Part shown: piece after piece, positions 63,422-64,000 of the stretch
Position numbering within the stretch: position 1 is the first letter of the stretch
Layout: each line of letters starts with the position of its first letter
Assembly: GCA_965153455.1 (NCBI GenBank)
Contig: OZ234494.1
Span: 21,824,001-21,888,000 of the forward strand
DNA length: 64,000 nt
Direction of reading: 5' to 3'
Origin: Sphagnum compactum
Taxonomy: Eukaryota; Bryophyta; Sphagnopsida; Sphagnales
The notes under the pieces: generated by a model
Seen by the model: the letters and a program-made list of their open reading frames with translations, nothing else
Told to the model about the DNA's origin: nothing
Database searches by the model: none
Program-made: the position numbers and the translations under genes

Positions 63422-63600
63422 TCTATAAATATCTATATATGTACACACAGAGAGCTCTTGATTTAGAAGCAGTGCAAAATGCCTTTGAAACCGCTGCCGC
63501 TGCAGTAGTATGGCATCGAGGAAGCTTAGGAAGCTTGGAGGTGTGGAATCTCACCACACTCATAATGCAAGCTTCATCTCCAGCAATGCAAAAAATCTGT
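63422..63600 (+). promoter_or_regulatory. TATA-box region with possible short first exon
   Basis: tctataaat at 63422-63430 is a good plant TATA box. An ATG at 63510 opens a 30-codon frame (MASRKLRKLGGVESHHTHN...) that stops at about 63600; a longer overlapping frame from 63439 runs 81 codons. The segment is richer in G and C than upstream DNA. It could be the start of a gene that continues past the window, or a repeat-borne promoter. No domain is recognised. Confidence 0.3.
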
Positions 63601-63699
63601 GAGATTTGTAGAGAAAAGAAGGTTCACAATGACACATTGAACATAACCATTTTGTGTCGGTTCCAAAACCAAAACACAACCTGAACAAGTGCAGCCATA

Positions 63700-63960
63700 C
63701 CCTTCGCAGGTGTCACTCACGACATACCAGACTGTTGACACCTCCATCATGAATGGCAGTGACTAGTTGCCATCATATTCACACCGTATCAGACCACCAA
63801 CACCTTTGTCATGATGGGGAGTCACCAGTTGCCATGGCACTCACACCATTTTGGACATTGACACCTTTGTCATGAATAGCCATGACCAGTTGCCATCACA
63901 CTGAGAACATATCAGACCCATTGACGCCTTTTTCATGAATGGCAGTGACGAGTTGCCATT
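63700..63960. repeat. About 63-bp tandem repeat, four units
   Basis: The unit gacacctttgtcatgaatggcagtgaccagttgccat recurs with start points near 63733, 63796, 63860 and 63922. Spacing is about 61-64 bases. It runs to near the window edge. Confidence 0.85.
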
Positions 63961-64000
63961 TACTTCTCCCCCATTAACTTCATCAGCTCCTGCTCTCGAC

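Noticed and set aside
1-64000. tRNA, rRNA, CRISPR arrays, bacterial operons, complete autonomous transposons
   Set aside because: Looked for by eye and not found; all transposases are interrupted and no polymerase domain is visible.

Overview
The window looks like nuclear DNA from a land plant with a large, AT-rich, transposon-filled genome. Spliced genes with GT/AG introns, plant-type proteins (a plastid-pathway kinase, a plant-style SR splicing factor, a mitoribosomal protein) and old plant transposon families all point that way. The mitoribosomal protein is clearly diverged from what I know of flowering-plant versions, so I lean towards a fern or another non-flowering lineage; this is an inference, not a proof. 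There are no rRNA or tRNA genes, CRISPR arrays or bacterial operons that I can see.

Layout. 1-39.7 kb is mostly AT-rich intergenic sequence holding decayed elements: a hAT-type transposase relic (about 5.6-7.35 kb, +), a DNA-methyltransferase-like gene (15.17-16.5 kb, -) with intact splice sites in its 3' half but stops in exon 1, an unidentified Cys/His-containing gene fragment (18.56-18.98 kb, -), a MULE/FAR1-like transposase relic (about 22.3-23.45 kb, +), a pogo/Tigger-like transposase relic (about 29.1-30.43 kb, -), and several tandem repeats (191 bp x3 near 19.6-20.1 kb, about 80 bp near 24.2-24.9 kb).

39.7-53.0 kb is a gene island with higher GC. It carries a complete four-exon gene for mitochondrial ribosomal protein mS23 (+, 184 aa) with telo-boxes in its promoter; a 5'-truncated copy of the plastid isoprenoid gene ispE/CMK (-) with a one-base frameshift; a 5'-truncated RRM-protein fragment (+, ESRP/hnRNP-H type); and a complete seven-exon Tra2/SR45a-like splicing factor gene (-, 210 aa). 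The ispE and RRM pieces lie head to head and both lack their 5' exons, so a rearrangement breakpoint probably lies between them at about 45.79-46.02 kb.

53-64 kb returns to AT-rich repeats: a T-rich degenerate minisatellite, a short LTR element that keeps only gag-like sequence between two LTRs (55.3-57.8 kb, -), a zinc-knuckle fragment (59.3-59.5 kb, -), a 1-kb purine-rich minisatellite (62.04-63.09 kb) and, at the edge, a TATA-box region followed by a roughly 63-bp repeat.

The two intact genes serve unrelated housekeeping roles (mitochondrial translation, pre-mRNA splicing). There is no sign that the genes here work as one system. The most unusual items are the head-to-head truncated gene pair, the spliced DNA-methyltransferase-like gene and the gag-only LTR element. 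All family assignments are from recognition of motifs by eye; no database was searched.
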